Source of the DNA: Erythroxylum novogranatense
Taxonomy: Eukaryota > Streptophyta > Magnoliopsida > Malpighiales > Erythroxylaceae
DNA length: 64,000 bases
Assembly: GCA_029891385.1 (NCBI GenBank)
Contig: CM057225.1
Span: 75,851,887-75,915,886, forward strand
Reading direction: 5' to 3'
Below the pieces are notes generated by a model that saw only the letters and a program-made list of their open reading frames with translations, ran no database searches and was not told the DNA's origin. How positions within the stretch are numbered: position 1 is the first letter of the stretch; each line of letters begins with the position of its first letter. Shown here one piece after another: positions 11,891 through 24,431 of the stretch. A program made the position numbers and the translations under genes.

Positions 11891-12571
11891 AAAATAGGAC
11901 GCTGCAGAATGTAGGAGATAGAATCAGCCTTTGTAGTCTTCATGAGAGTTGTAGATATAGATGTCTACTTTCGTATGGTGAAAGAACGAAAGCATTTGGA
12001 TCTATACATTAAAAGTTATAGCAAATCGTGCCAAAAGAGTTTCAATCCGATTTCAGAAGTGAGCATGGTCCAATGTTTCGGGTATAATTCTCTCATACGA
12101 CCTCCAAATGAGGTGAGGCTTGAACCATTGGATTTATAAGACACATATCTTTCACTTCATAAAATTCGGTATCAATTGGAGTTAAATTGAGAAAGTTTGT
12201 CCTAAAACAAGTGAAAGGTCAGTTAAGAGGGCATGTTTTGGGTATGAACTCTCTTAGATTTTTGGAGTGTATCTTGAGTTATATGACTCCGATTAAGGTG
12301 ATTCTTGCCTCTGTGTGAACGTGAGGCCTTAAGCTACATTGATATGAACAAGTCTAAATGTGATTTTGGTGATTAGGTAGTGTACGCTCATCACCCTTAT
12401 GGAACCACAGCATCAAACGCTGCAAAGTAGGGAGCGCAAGCTTTAGGGCTCCGAAATTTTGGGCTCTGGAAACGGGTCCAATAGGTGTGGAATGTAAGCA
12501 AGAGCATGAGCGTTAATGTTAAGGTATAAATAGTTGGAGTTGGAATCCGATCTCGGGATCGGGTTCTAACA

Positions 12572-12576
12572 AATGT
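12572..12576. repeat. TSD of solo LTR B, right copy (AATGT)
   Basis: Matches 8631-8635. Confidence 0.93.
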
Positions 12577-12851
12577 GGTGGTCGATGCACTGAGTAGGAG
12601 ATCGCATGGTAGTGCAGCTCAAGTTCAGGTTTCGAGGTTACCTGGTCTGATTCAGTTGAGAGCTCTTAATGTACAGATGGATTTGAGGATGGAGCTCTGA
12701 TTGCTACTCTGAGGCTGAGACCGACGTTGCATGATAGGATCTGGAGAGTTCAGAATCAAGACCCAGTGTTAGTGAGCCTGATTGAGAGAGCCCAGGCTGA
12801 TACTGAGTCAGAGTTTGAGTTGAGAGATAGGACTTTATGGATGGGACAGAG
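12577..12851 (+). pseudogene. pol: Element A RNaseH C-terminus and integrase linker
   Basis: This short island of A lies between the two inserts. It opens with the residues that complete the RNaseH/linker motif ('VDALSRRSHGSAAQVQVSR', first A changed to V). It continues through 'RIWRVQNQDPVLVSLIERAQ'-type sequence to 'FELRDRTLWMGQ', which in intact relatives leads into the integrase zinc domain. C inserted directly after GGGACAGAG. The same polyprotein resumes at 23079 with 'LCVPDVDDLRREILEEAH'. Confidence 0.88.
12847..12851. repeat. TSD of element C, left copy (CAGAG)
   Basis: CAGAG is repeated at 23074-23078. Confidence 0.93.
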
Positions 12852-14559
12852 TGTAGCGCCCCCTCACCGTAGGGTACACATCGGGAAACTCGAAAGTCGC
12901 TCTGATACGTATCCCACGATAAAGGTGCACCACCAGAACATTTCCCTTAATAATCCACATGGCATCGCAATAATTTAAAACTATAACACAACACGATATC
13001 AGAAACCACTAAATTTTAAAATCATAATATCAATCACATACAGTCATCCAATAACAGAATAGACAAGTCTATCAGTCCCCTGAACAAAACCAAAAAAAAG
13101 CGATACAAGCATCTATCCTAAGTCATCCTCAAAATCCAACCCAAATGACCGACACATGTGCCATCGCTTCTCCCGCCAAAGACGCCAAGACGGTAGGAAA
13201 AAGGCTATCTCCGAGCTAGGGTCTACTCTATCGATCTGAAAAATTAGATGCAATTTTGGGTGAGTTTGCGAACTCGGTGAGAAACCATCATCGATGGTTC
13301 ACTCAAATCATGCATTACATAAATTAAATGCGAGACGCACGTAATATTCGATTAACGGTATTATATAACAATTTCACATGATACATAACGATTTACGATG
13401 ACGGTAACAATTTACAATAGCATAAAACAGTTCACATCACAATTTACATAAATCATGGCATCACGCAGCTCAAGAATCGTCACACAATTGGCAATTCAAT
13501 CACCATGTATATAATGCATATGAGACTCTTTCCGGTTATTGATGTTTGCCCAAGTGCTCGATCGGTGTTCGATGGGGGCGCGTCGATTTCTCCCCAGGGG
13601 CTTGTGGCGGTCGATCTGATGTTCGAGCTCGAGGCTCTTTTCAAAGATAATAGCACTGGGTCACATGTCCATTATCTAATCATGCATTTATGCATGTAAT
13701 GCGATGTTGATAATTCAATGTATGGCTATAAAAGCCCGATATTGTGATTCTCGATAATATCTGATAATTGAGTCCAATCTGATAATCGAATCGATCTGAA
13801 TAGAAATATGTCATTTGATCACGTACATTTCAAGAATCATGCAATTTCACGATCCAATCTGATGAGGCATACCATCCGATCATGTATATTTCATAATCAT
13901 CTGATTTCACATTTGGCAAGTAATTCACGTTGAGCATTTAAGCGATCGAAAATTTGAGAAACCAACTAGGTTACTCACCGTAACCCGAACTCTTGCTGGA
14001 AGTTCCAAAGAATGTTAAATGGAATAGACGATCCAACGGTGCCTCTATAACAGTAAAATACAGTCCCATTACTAGATGCTCAATTAAATAGTTCAGTAAT
14101 GCATATGTTTCAGTGAAATTATGTACAACGCATGTTCACGATTTTTCCCGGCGCTAAAACCCAATTTTTTGAACTCTTATGTCCCATTCTAACTCTTCGT
14201 TCAATTGATAGACAATAATTGATCCAGTCCTAAAATTCAGTTCAATTTCCTCAATTCAATATTTCCTATAACAGTTCCCTATAGCAATTCTATAACCATT
14301 AGCTCAAAACCTCTATTGAAAATCCCAGTTAAAACTCCAATTGTCTCAATTCAATATTCAGGTCGCACTATGAACCATAATTGACCTTAATCTCGATAAA
14401 TCAATACCAATTAAATTAAATTCTAACTCTCATAACTATCCTCAATTGTAGACCTCTTTCTCTAGATCGTAAGGAATCGAGAATCACCCCAATCGGAGGT
14501 CTATACCATAAGTTATGCCCAATAATCAAAAATCAATCCAATCAGAAATGCCCTTCGCC

Positions 14560-14800
14560 ATGGCGAAACCCTACATGCGACATAAAATGGTCGTCGCATG
14601 GCGTGAAGGCTGCTTCGCCGCACAACAACACATTTTATGCCGCCAGAGGCGAACGAGGCTCGTCGCGGCGTCAACTAATTGACGCTCGCCGCGTCGTCCT
14701 GTTCTCCCTCGCCGCGGAGAACGAATGAAAATTCGCCACGGCGACGCTTGCGCATAGGTCGCGGCGTGCGACGAATTCTTCATCTTCTCCGATCGATTTT
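14560..14800 (-). repeat. Decayed CpG-rich block in the 3' LTR of C
   Basis: Equivalent to 4010-4200, with many CG dinucleotides changed to CA or TG (for example CGCCATGGCG for CGCCGCGGCG), as expected for deamination of methylated CpG. Confidence 0.75.
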
Positions 14801-15162
14801 CCGCCATTAATTCTATTTAAAACCTCCATTAACACTCTAACTACTCAATCCATCCCAATAAATGCCATAACTGCTAGAAACAACTACTAATAACAACAAT
14901 AAAGCCTTAACAACTTACCAATGGCAAAACAAAGCCCCAAATCACCGTAAACCCTAAATCCTTCAAAAATCAACGATTAATCCACTCCAAATCCTTCTCA
15001 ACCTTCAACAATCACAATAAATCACTTAGCCTAACACAATAAGAAGGAAACATAAGGAAGAATCGATGAAACTCACCAATGAGGAAGAAATCGAACCCAC
15101 CGTGGAAGAAGAGAAGGAGAAAACGAAATGCCTTAATTAACTTTCCCAAATCTCAACTTAGC

Positions 15163-15170
15163 TATTTATA
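15163..15170 (-). promoter_or_regulatory. TATA box in the 3' LTR of C
   Basis: The plus strand reads TATTTATA, the reverse complement of TATAAATA. It is conserved in all four family LTRs. Confidence 0.65.
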
Positions 15171-15671
15171 GACAAAGGTCTCCAACTCAGTCCAAATTTC
15201 AGTCTCTAAATTTCAGTGGCTCAACATTTAAATTTCCTGACAGTATAACCCTAATATTTCCTTAGCCATTGGACAATTCTTTTAGTACTATACAGTCAAT
15301 CAGTCTGTCACTCCAAAATTTCCGGTCCGGGTATTTTCTCCCGAATTTCCAGAAAATTTCCTATAAACCACTATCAATTACCAATCACTCTTAAACTATT
15401 CTAAATCTGTCATTCGAGCTCACTTACTCTTAATTCCTCAGTCAATTACAATCCAGTCAATCTAGTCAGTTCACAATTCAATCAGTTCATACTTCCACTT
15501 AAAATGCCGAAAAATCATGAATGCATGTACCTATGAATAAATGCATATGCAAGAAACCCGTTCCTCTATAATTAGAGGCCAGTAACATGCTCAGTCAGTG
15601 AATGCAGTGAAACCTATCAGTGTAACCCAGAATTACTATAATACCCTCGCTAACAGTAACTGGATGTTACA

Positions 15672-15684
15672 ATTCACCCCTCCT
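15672..15684 (-). other. Polypurine tract of element C
   Basis: The minus strand reads AGGAGGGGTGAAT immediately before the 3' LTR, identical to A's tract at 24419-24431. Confidence 0.88.
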
Positions 15685-15759
15685 AATAAAAATTTCAACC
15701 TCGAAATTTTATACCTGTCCGATCGAATAAATGAGGATACTGACTCCTCATATGCTCCT

Positions 15760-17250
15760 CAGTCTCCCATGTAGCTTCCTCAGAATAGTGGTTTTTTCAA
15801 AGGACTTTCACCAATGGAATCACCCTGTTCCTCAACTGCTTGACCCGTGATCCTATAATCCGTACCGGCTCCTCAACATAGGTCAAATCACTGGCTACCT
15901 CAATCTCTGAGCCGGAATCACATCGCGCCGGGTCGAGCGGTATCGTCGAAGCATCTTGACATGAAATACATCATGCATCCGGGACATCTCACTCGGTAAT
16001 GCCAATCTGTAAGCCAACGGTCCTATCCTCTCAAGGATCTCATACGGACCGATATACCGAGGGCTCAACTTGCCACTTATGGCCAAATCTCGATACTCCT
16101 TTCAAGGAGACACTTGGAGAAATACTCATCACCTACACTATATTCCATCTCCGCCGATGTTGATCCACATAGCTCTTACATGCATCTGAGCCGCGCGATG
16201 CGACTCGGATCAATGCACCTTATCTCTTGTGTCTGAATCAGCTCGGGACCCTCTATCGATCTCATACCCTCTTCATCCCAATACAATAGCGATCGACACG
16301 GCCTCCCATACAAGGCCTCATACGGTGCCATCCTAATACTACTCTGATACTAGTTATTATATGCAAACTCTATCAGTGCTAAATACTGATCCCATGATCC
16401 TCTGAACTCCAATACACATGCCCAAAGCATGTCCTCAACAGTCTTAATCGTCCTTTCACTCTGTCCATCTGTCTGAGGATGAAATGCAGTACTGAAGTTC
16501 AACCTCGTACCCATAGCAGTCTGTAGGCTCTTCTAGAACCTCGAGATGAACCTGGGATCCCTGTCTGAGACTATCGACAAAGGAACCCCATGCAACCGTA
16601 CAATCTCTGCCACATACTTCTGGGCCAACTGATCGAGAGTATTGCTCTCCTTCACCGCAAGAAGTGAGCCAATTTGGTCAATCGACCCACTATGACCCGG
16701 ATAGCATCATCTTGCCTCGGTGTCTAGGCAATCCCATCATAAAATCCATAGTGATTCGCTCCCATTTCCACTCCGAATGGGCAACGAATGCAACTTACCC
16801 ATCGGAGCTCGATGCTCGACCTTAAACCGCCGCACGTCGGACACTGGACACAAACTCGCCACTTGCCTCTTCATGCCAGCCACCGAAATCTTGTCTCGAG
16901 TCGATACATCTTGGTCGTGCATTCAGATGCATCGCATAGGCAGCTACATGTGCCTCCTCTAGGATCTCCCATCTCAAATCATCTATATCAGGCACACACA
17001 GTCTCTATCCCATCCATAAAGTCCCATCTCTCAACTCAAACTCTGAATCAGTACCAGTCTGGACTCTCTCAATCAGTCTCACTAACACTGGGTCTTGATC
17101 CTGAACTCTCCGGATCCTATCATGCAACATCGGCCTCAGCCTCAGAGTAGCAATCAGAGCTCCATCCTGACCCATATCCATCTGTACATTAAGAACTCTC
17201 AACCAATCGGACCGGGTAATCTCGAAACTGAACTCGAAATTGCCTACCAT
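15760..17250 (-). pseudogene. pol: Integrase and C-terminal tail of element C, heavily frameshifted
   Basis: The integrase region of C can be followed against A's copy (23079-24400) only in fragments: 'LRDGTLWMG' at the left of 17005-17250, 'EWKWERITMDF' (catalytic core start), 'HPQTNGQ'-equivalent sequence near 16450-16480 on the minus strand, and an open stretch at 15895-16086 containing '[20 protein letters not shown]' and '[15 protein letters not shown]'-like residues. Many one- to few-base indels scramble the frame between them. The chromodomain-like tail lies at about 15760-15890. It is non-functional. Confidence 0.82.
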
Positions 17251-18870
17251 GCGATTTCCTACTCAATTCATCGGCCACCACATTGGCCTTTCCTAGATGA
17301 TACTCAATCGTGCAGTCATAGTCCTTCAGTAACTCTATCCATCTCCTCTGTCTCAGTTGAGCTCTCTCGACTCAGCAGATATCTGAGACTCTTATGATCG
17401 ATGAAGATCCGGAACGTCTCCCATCTGAGATAATGTCTCCAGATCTTCAGAGAAAACACTACTACTGCCAACTCCAAATCATGCACTGGATAATTCACCT
17501 CGTGAGACCTCAACTGTCTCGAGGCATATGCTATCACTCTCCCATGCTGCATCAGTACACAACCCAATCCCTGATGCGAGGCATCATCAGACTTCTGAAG
17601 CCTCCAAAGATTAGAAGGAATACCAAACACTGGTGCAGTAGTCAACCGATATTTCAGCTCTTCAAAGCTCTTCTGGCACTCCTCAGACCATCTAAACGGC
17701 ACATTCTTCCTTAATAGCTTCATCAAAGGGGCGAAGATCAACGAAAAACCCTCGATGAATCTCCGGTAATATCCGGCCAGTCCTAAGAAACTCCGCAACT
17801 CTGGCACACTCCTCGGAATCTCCCAACTCATAACTGCCTCGATCTTGTGAGGATCCACCTGGATACCCTCACCGGACACCACGTGCCCTAGAAATACAAT
17901 CTCATCTAGCCAAAATTCACACTTAGTGAATTTAGCGAACAACTGTCTCTCGCTCATAACCTGTAGAACAATCCTCAGGTGTTTAGCGTGCTCTTGCCTG
18001 CTCCTCGAATAAATGAGTATATCATCAATAAATACGATCACGAACCGGTCCAGGTAGGGCTGAAAAACTTTATTCATCAAAGCCATGAAGGCTGCCGGGC
18101 CATTAGTCAACCCAAACGGCATCACTAGGAACTCGAAATGCCCGTACCTGCTCCTGAAGGCACTTTTAGGCACATCGGCCTCTGCTATCCTCAACTGATA
18201 ATAGCTTGATCTCAAGTCCAACTTGGTGAACACCTGAGCTCCCTGCAACTGATCAAATAGATCGTCAATCCTAGGCAGTGGATACTTATTCTTTACTGTT
18301 ACCCGATTCAACTGCCTATAATCGATACACAGTCTCAATGTCCCGTCCTTCTTCTTCATAAACAGTACCAGAGCTCCCCAAGGCGAAACACTCGGTCTAA
18401 TGAACCCCTTATCCAGTAACTCCTACAATTGAGCCTTAAGCTCTCTCAGTTCCACAGATGCCATCCTATATGGAGGAATCGATATAGGGGCTGTACCGGG
18501 AACAAGATCAATCTCAAACTCGGTCTCCCGCTCTAGCGGCAATCCCGGTAACTCTTCGAGAAACACATCTGGAAATTCCCTAACTACGGGAACATCCTGC
18601 AATCTCATCTCTACTCTGGAATCCACTACGTGAGCCAGATAGGCCTCACAACCTCCCTGCATCAATCTCAGGGAACTCAAGAAGGATATAATCCTCGCTG
18701 GCACTGCCTGACTAACTCCTCGGAACACAGCTCTGGGCTGACCAGGAGATTCCAATACAACCTCCTTGGTATAACAGTCCATGATAGCTCTATGAGCAGA
18801 CAACCAATCCATCCCCAATATCACATCAATCTCCTCGAGCCGTAACGATCAGTTGGCACTCTTCCATCGC
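17251..18870 (-). pseudogene. pol: Reverse transcriptase-RNaseH of element C
   Basis: The longest surviving coding stretch of the family is the 347-codon open frame 17316-18359. It starts in '[20 protein letters not shown]' and runs through the RT palm, with FIDD (polymerase box) at 18021-18032. It continues through thumb and connection ('[15 protein letters not shown]') into RNaseH ('DDASHQGLG', '[11 protein letters not shown]'), where it frameshifts. Upstream, 18423-18824 carries 'VILGMDWLSAHRAIMD' and the RT N-terminus ('ELPGLPLERETEFEIDLVPG'), separated from the next frame by stops at 18360-18425. The first RNaseH aspartate context VYSD is altered to KSDD. Confidence 0.9.
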
Positions 18871-20123
18871 CGATCGATCCAACCCGACATCCCATACGCA
18901 CCTCTCCAATACGGTGGTACTACTGAGGTGTACTCACCTCAACCCATGTTGTAACCTCTGCCTATCCCCATGCAGTCTACATGTTAAATGCGGTGCAATG
19001 AAGGAATGAGTGGATCCAGGATCCAACAATGCATATGCTTCAAGACCAGAAATAAGAAGCATACCCGCAACAACATCCGGGGAATCCTGGGCCTCCTGCC
19101 AAGTCATGGCATAGACCCTAGCCTGCGACTGCTGTCTGCTCGATCCCTCTGACCTCACTGTGGACCCCTCTGCTCGACCTCGGCCTCTCCATTCCGATCC
19201 ACCTCCACGGCTCTGCTGCACCGGGGTATTGCTGCCTGATCTTCCAGTCATAGCAGACTGGGTTCCCAAAGTCTCTGAGCAGTTCCTCACTAGGTGGTCC
19301 ATCGAACCACACCTCAAGCAGGCTCCAGATAGCCATCGACACTCTCCACCGTGTCTCTTGCCACAATGCTCACATAAAGGAGCAGACTGCCCTGAAACTC
19401 TAGCACTGCTGCCACCACTAATAGTTTGTACAAATCTGCCCCTCTGCCCATGACCAGTCTGTCTAGCCCCTCCTGCAGATCTGAAGGGCCTACTCCGCCA
19501 TATATCCTCTGCTAGCAGCCGCCAGGCATCATCGAATCTCTTAATCTGGTCCCCGACCGGTCTCGATCCTGTATTGTCTCGGAATGCTTATCTATCCTCA
19601 CTGCTGTAGCCCTCAACTCAATAAAGCGCCCATATCGATCTAGCCAATAGGTGCGGATCTCCAGTTGAGTCCGCTTAAAACGCCGACATTTGTCACCTCG
19701 AAGCTCCAAAGAAGAAACATATACCACTAACTCGTTGAATCAAGACTCATAGTCGGCCACGGTCAATCGCCTCGCCTCAACTTTAAGAACTCCTGTAACT
19801 TCATCTCTAGATAAATCTTGGGCATGAAATTGTCCTCGAACGCCTCGTAAAATCATCCCATATCGATTATGCGGTAGGGTATCTTGCCCAAACAGTCTTC
19901 CACCATGATATGCGAGAACCACATGGCAGAGAAATCGCAGTCGAAGCGCTCATTCGGTCACGATCCATCGATCGAGGACTCTCTCTGTCCTCTCTAGCCA
20001 TCCCTCAGCCTCCGCAGGGTCGGTGCTACTATAGAAGTCAACCGCCCCCTACTTACGCAGTAGATCATATCTCCGTTCCCATCTCACAGGAACTCGAGGA
20101 GGCAACTCCTCTAAACGAGGCAT
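18871..20123 (-). pseudogene. gag: Gag-protease of element C
   Basis: The start is taken at the ATG on the minus strand at 20121-20123 ('MPRLEELPPRVPV'-like), which A has lost. The capsid region (about 19500-20050) is broken by many small indels relative to A. The nucleocapsid at about 19100-19450 retains an intact zinc knuckle CLRCGSMDHLVRNC (CX2CX4HX4C) and a GR/RG-rich basic tail. The aspartic protease starts at about 19010 with LLDPGSTHSF, where DPG replaces the more common DSG, as in F. The frames are not continuous, so it is a pseudogene. Confidence 0.85.
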
Positions 20124-20286
20124 AGGAGACTCCCTACTAGCTCCTACCGATTCCAAGTCAGCTGGTTGTTCAACTCGATCTCCAAGAACGGATGACCTAA
20201 AACAGACAAGAAATTTCGATCAGTTCTGCTATGCTTACAGTGATTCAAGCCTAATAATACACTATGCCCAAAAGATGCCAAACCAT

Positions 20287-20298
20287 GCTCTGATACCA
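20287..20298 (-). other. Primer-binding site of element C
   Basis: The minus strand reads TGGTATCAGAGC, 5 bp inside the 5' LTR (initiator tRNA-Met). Confidence 0.92.
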
Positions 20299-21984
20299 CT
20301 TAATGTAGCGCCCCCTCAACATAGGGTACACATCGGAAACCCAAAGGTCGCTCGATCGTATCCCGATAAAGGTGCACCACCGAACATTTCCTTAATAATC
20401 CACATGGCATCGCAATAATTTAAAACCATAACACAACACGATATCGAAACCACTAAATTTTAAAATCATAATATCAATCACATACAACATCCAATAATGT
20501 AATAGACAAGTCTATCACCCCGAACAAAACCAAAAGGAAGCGATACAAGCATCTATCCTAAGTCATCCTCAAAATCCAACCCACCGGTGGCCACACATGT
20601 GCCATCGCTTCTCCGCCAAAGACGCCTTTCACGGTAGGAAAAAGGCTATCTACAGAGCTAGGGGTCTACTCTATCGATCTTGAAAAATTAGATGCAATTT
20701 TGGGTGAGTTTGCGAACTCAGTGAGAAACCATCATCGATGGTTCACTCAAATCATGCATTACGCAAATTACGTACAACACGGCACGGTAATATTCAATTA
20801 ACAGTATTATATAACAATTTCACGATGAGTCATAACGGTTTACTGATGATCGATAACAATTTACAATAGCATAAAACAGTTCACATCACAATTCTGATAA
20901 ATCATGGCATCACGCGATTCGATGTCGTCACACAATTGGCAATTCAATTAGTCATGTATATAATGCATATGAGACTCTTTCCGCTTATTGATATTGTGCC
21001 CAAGTGCTCGATCGGTGTTGATGGGGGCGCGTCGAGATTTCTCCCCGGGCTCGTGGCGGTCGGCCAAGATGTTCGAGCTCGAGGCTCTTTTCGATAATAG
21101 CACTTGGGTCACATGTTCATTATCGATCATGCATTTATGCATGCAATGCGATGTTCAATAATTGATGTATGGCTATAAAGCCCGATATTGTGATTCTCGG
21201 TAATATCTGATAATTCATCCGATCTGATAATCGAATCCAAGATGATAGAAATATGTCATTTGATCACGTACATTTCAAAGAATCATGCAATTTCACATCC
21301 AATACAAGAGGCATACCATCCGATCATGTATATTTCAAGACTCATCTGATTTCACATTTGGCAAGTAATTCACGTTGAGCATTTAAGCGATCGAAATTTG
21401 AGGAACCAACTAGGTTACTCACCAGTAACTCCGAGCCATCTTGCTGGAAGTTCCAAAATGTCCGTGGAATGACAATCCAACGGCTCCTCTATAACAAAAA
21501 ATACAGTCCATTACTAGATGCTCAATTAAATAGTTCATAATGCATATGTCTCGGTGAAATTATGTACAACGCGTGTTCACGATTTTCCCGACGCTAAAAC
21601 CCAATTTTTGAACTCTTATGTCCCATTCTAACTCTTAGCTCAATTGATAGACAATAATTGATCCGATCCTAAAATTCAGTTCAATTTCCTCAATTCAATA
21701 TTTCCTATAACGGTTCCTATAGCAATTCCATAACCATTAGCTCAAAACCTCTATTGAAAATCGATTAAAACTCCAATTGTCTCAATTCAATATTCAGGTC
21801 GCACTATGAACCATAATTGACCTTAATTTTGATAAATCAATACCAATTAAATTAAATTCTAACTCTCATAACTATCCTCAATTGTAGACCTCTTTCTCTA
21901 GATCATAAGGAATCGAGAATCACCCCAATCGGAGGTCTATACCATAAGTTATGCCCAATAATCAAAAATCAATCCAATCAGAAA

Positions 21985-22215
21985 TGCCCTTCGCCGCGGC
22001 CAAGAAACCCTCGCCGCGACATAAAATGGTCGCTCGCCGCGGCGTGAAGGCTGCTCGCCGCGGCGAACAACACATTTTGGACGCGCCGCGAGACGAACGA
22101 GGCTCGTCGCGGCGTCAACTAATTGACGCTCACCGACGTCTGTTCTCCTCGTTTCTCCTCACGCGACGTCAAGACAAGTCAAATGCGGCGTCGACGAATT
22201 CTTCGTCTTCTCCGA
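21985..22215 (-). repeat. CpG-rich block in the 5' LTR of C
   Basis: Reiterated CGCCGCG/CGCGGCG words are better preserved than in the other C LTR. The block is equivalent to 4010-4200. Confidence 0.8.
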
Positions 22216-22566
22216 TCGATTTTCCACCATTAATTCTATTTAAAACCTCCATTAACACTCTAACTACTCAATCCATCCTAATAAATGCCATAACTGCTAG
22301 AAACAACTACTAATAACAACAATAAAGCCTTAACAACTTACCAATCGCAGAACAAAGCCCCAAATCACCGTAATCAACGATTAATCCACTCCAAATCCTT
22401 CTCAACCTTCAACAATCACAATAAATCACTTAGCCTAGCACAATAAGAAGGAAACATAAGGAAGAATCGATGAAACTCACCAATGAGGAAGAAATCGAAC
22501 CCACCGTGGAAGAAGAGAAGGAGAAAACGAAATGCCTTAGGTAACTTTCCCAAATCTCAACTTAGC

Positions 22567-22574
22567 TATTTATA
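22567..22574 (-). promoter_or_regulatory. TATA box in the 5' LTR of C
   Basis: Reverse complement TATAAATA, family-conserved. Confidence 0.65.
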
Positions 22575-23073
22575 GACAAAGGTTTCCAACTCAGGTCAAA
22601 TTTCAGTCTCTAAATTTCAAAGGCTCAACATTTAAATTTCTGACAAGATAACCCTAATATTTCCTTAGCCATTGGACAATTCTTTCGAGATTATCTGATC
22701 GATCGATCATCACTCCAAAATTTCCGGTCCGGGTATTTTCTCCCGAATTTCCAGAAAATTTTCTATAAAACACTATCAATTACCAATCACTCTTAAACTA
22801 TTCTAAATCTGTCATTCGAGCTCACTTATTCTTAATTCCTCAGTCAATTACAATCCAGTCAGTCCAGTCAGTTCACAATTCAATCAGTTCATACTTCCAC
22901 TTAAAATGCCGGAAAATCATGAATGCATGTACCTATGAATAAATGCATATGCAAGAAACCCGTTCCTCTATAATTAGAGGCCAGTAACATGCTCAGTCAG
23001 TGAATGTAGTGAAACCTATCAGTGTAACCCAGAATTACTATAATACCCTTGCTAACAGTAACGGGATGTTACA

Positions 23074-23078
23074 CAGAG
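23074..23078. repeat. TSD of element C, right copy (CAGAG)
   Basis: Matches 12847-12851. Joining the two restores the codons between 'LWMGQ' and 'LCVPD' of A's integrase. Confidence 0.93.
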
Positions 23079-24400
23079 ACTGTGTGTGCCAGATGTTGAT
23101 GATTTGAGACGGGAGATCCTAGAGGAGGCACATGTAGCTGTCTATGCTATGCATCCTGGTACGACCAAGATGTATAATTCACTGAGACAGCTTTTTTGGT
23201 GGCTTGGTATGAAGAGGCAAGTGGCAGAGTATGTTTCCAGGTGTCTTATTTGTCAGCAGGTTAAGGCAAAGCATCAGGCTCCAGTGGGAAAGTTGTATTC
23301 GTTGCCCATTTCGGAGTGGAAATGGGAGCGAATTACTACTATGGATTTTGTGATGGGGTTGCCTAGGACACCGAGGCAGCTTGATGCTATCTGGGTCATA
23401 GTGGACCGATTGACTAAATCGGCTCACTTCTTGCCAGTGAGGGAGAGCAATACTTTCGATCAGTTGGCCTAGAAGTATGTAGCAGAGATTGTATGGTTGC
23501 ATGGGGTTCCGTTGTCGATAGTCTCAGACAGGGATCTCAGGTTCACTTCGAGGTTCTGGAAGAGCCTACAGACTACTATGGGTACGAGGTTGAGCTTCAG
23601 TACAGCGTTTCATCCTCAGACAAATGGACAGAGCGAGAGGACGATTAAGACTGTTGAGGACATGCTTCGGGCGTGTGTATTGGATTTCAGAGGAGCATGG
23701 GATCAATATTTGGCACTGATCGAGTTTGCATATAATAACCAGTATAAGAGTAGTATTGGGATGGCACCGTATGAGGCCTTGTATGGGCGACCATGTCGAT
23801 CGCCACTGTATTGGGATGAAGAGGGTATGAGATCGATAGAGGGTCCCGAGCTGATTCAGGATACAATGGATAAGGTACAGTTGATCCGAAGTCGCATCAA
23901 GGCGGCTCAGGACAGACAAAAAGGTTATGTGGATCAACATCGGCGAGAGATGGAGTACAGTGTAGGTGACAGAGTGTTTCTCCGGGTGTCTCCTTGGAAA
24001 GGAGTACTGAGGTTTGGCCGTAAGGGCAAGTTGAGCCCTCGGTATATCGGTCCGTATGAGATCCTTGAGAGGATAGGACCGTTGGCTTATAGATTGGCGT
24101 TACCGAGTGAAAAGTCCCAATTGCATGACGTGTTTCATGTTAGTATGCTCCGATGGTACCGTTCAAACCCAAAACATGTGATTCCGGCTTAGGAGATTGA
24201 GGTGGCCAGTGATTTGAGCTATGTCGAGGAGTCGGTACAGATTATAGGATCACAGGTCAAGCAGCTGAGGAACAGGGTGATTCCATTGGTGAAAGTCCTT
24301 TAGAAGAACCACTCTTCTGAGGAAGCTACATGGGAGACTGAGGAGAATATGAGGAGTCAGTATCCTCATTTATTCGATCGGACAGGTATTAAATTTCGAG
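23079..24400 (+). pseudogene. pol: Integrase and chromodomain-like tail of element A
   Basis: The integrase is well preserved. The N-terminal HHCC zinc domain lies at about 23116-23270 (EEAH, AMH, RCLIC). The catalytic core follows, with first Asp in 'TTMDFVMGL' (about 23338-23365), second Asp in 'VSDRDLRF' (about 23518-23540) and Glu in 'GQSERTIK' (about 23625-23650). The C-terminal GPY/F-type segment '[19 protein letters not shown]' is at about 24028-24085. Stops occur at 23470 (TAG for Gln) and 24190. Beyond the second stop a chromodomain-like tail is still readable ('KNHSSEEATWET', 'YPHLFDR'), followed by the PPT. Chromodomain tails are thought to guide integration to heterochromatin. The DDE triad is intact but the frame is not. 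Confidence 0.9.
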
Positions 24401-24418
24401 GACGAAATTTTTTTTTTT

Positions 24419-24431
24419 AGGAGGGGTGAAT
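24419..24431 (+). other. Polypurine tract of element A
   Basis: AGGAGGGGTGAAT directly precedes the 3' LTR, after a T10 run. Confidence 0.9.

Larger units (their letters stand above)
8636..12571 (+). mobile_element. Element B: 3.9-kb solo LTR
   Basis: The sequence starts TGTTAGCCCC and ends GGGTTCTAACA, so the terminal inverted TGTTAG/CTAACA is intact. It is flanked by the perfect TSD AATGT, and removing it restores A's RNaseH reading. There is no internal domain, PBS or PPT, so it is a solo LTR, normally the product of LTR-LTR recombination. From left to right it holds a TATA box (8949), a GA-rich leader, a CACGTG-containing segment (about 9785), a GCTCACACC...CCAGG box (10104-10137), a 37-bp triplication (10196-10306), a 1.07-kb purine minisatellite (10818-11890), and shared LTR modules. 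No gene was seen. Confidence 0.93.
12852..15671 (-). repeat. 3' LTR of element C
   Basis: 2820 bp, reading TGTAGCGCCC...GGATGTTACA on the plus strand. It pairs with 20304-23073 and with both LTRs of A in inverted orientation. It contains the family TATA box (15163) and a decayed GC-rich block (14560-14800). Confidence 0.93.
12852..23073 (-). mobile_element. Element C: second copy of the A family, inserted into A in reverse
   Basis: This is a full-structure gypsy element on the minus strand. Its 5' LTR is 20304-23073, its PBS 20287-20298, its internal region 15672-20303, and its 3' LTR 12852-15671, with TSD CAGAG. Its LTR ends (TGTAACATCC...GGCGCTACA on its own strand), gag, RT and integrase match A closely by eye, so a member of the family inserted into another member. 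It retains gag features that A lost (ATG, zinc-knuckle cysteine), but its integrase is more frameshifted than A's. Confidence 0.93.
20304..23073 (-). repeat. 5' LTR of element C
   Basis: 2770 bp, the partner of 12852-15671. Differences from its partner cluster at CAG/CTG words (see findings). It contains the TATA box (22567) and a GC-rich block (21985-22215). Confidence 0.93.

Noticed and set aside
8636..12571. Full-length non-autonomous element instead of a solo LTR
   Set aside because: No internal TG...CA pair, PBS or PPT was found. One continuous LTR-like sequence lies between matching ends and TSD.
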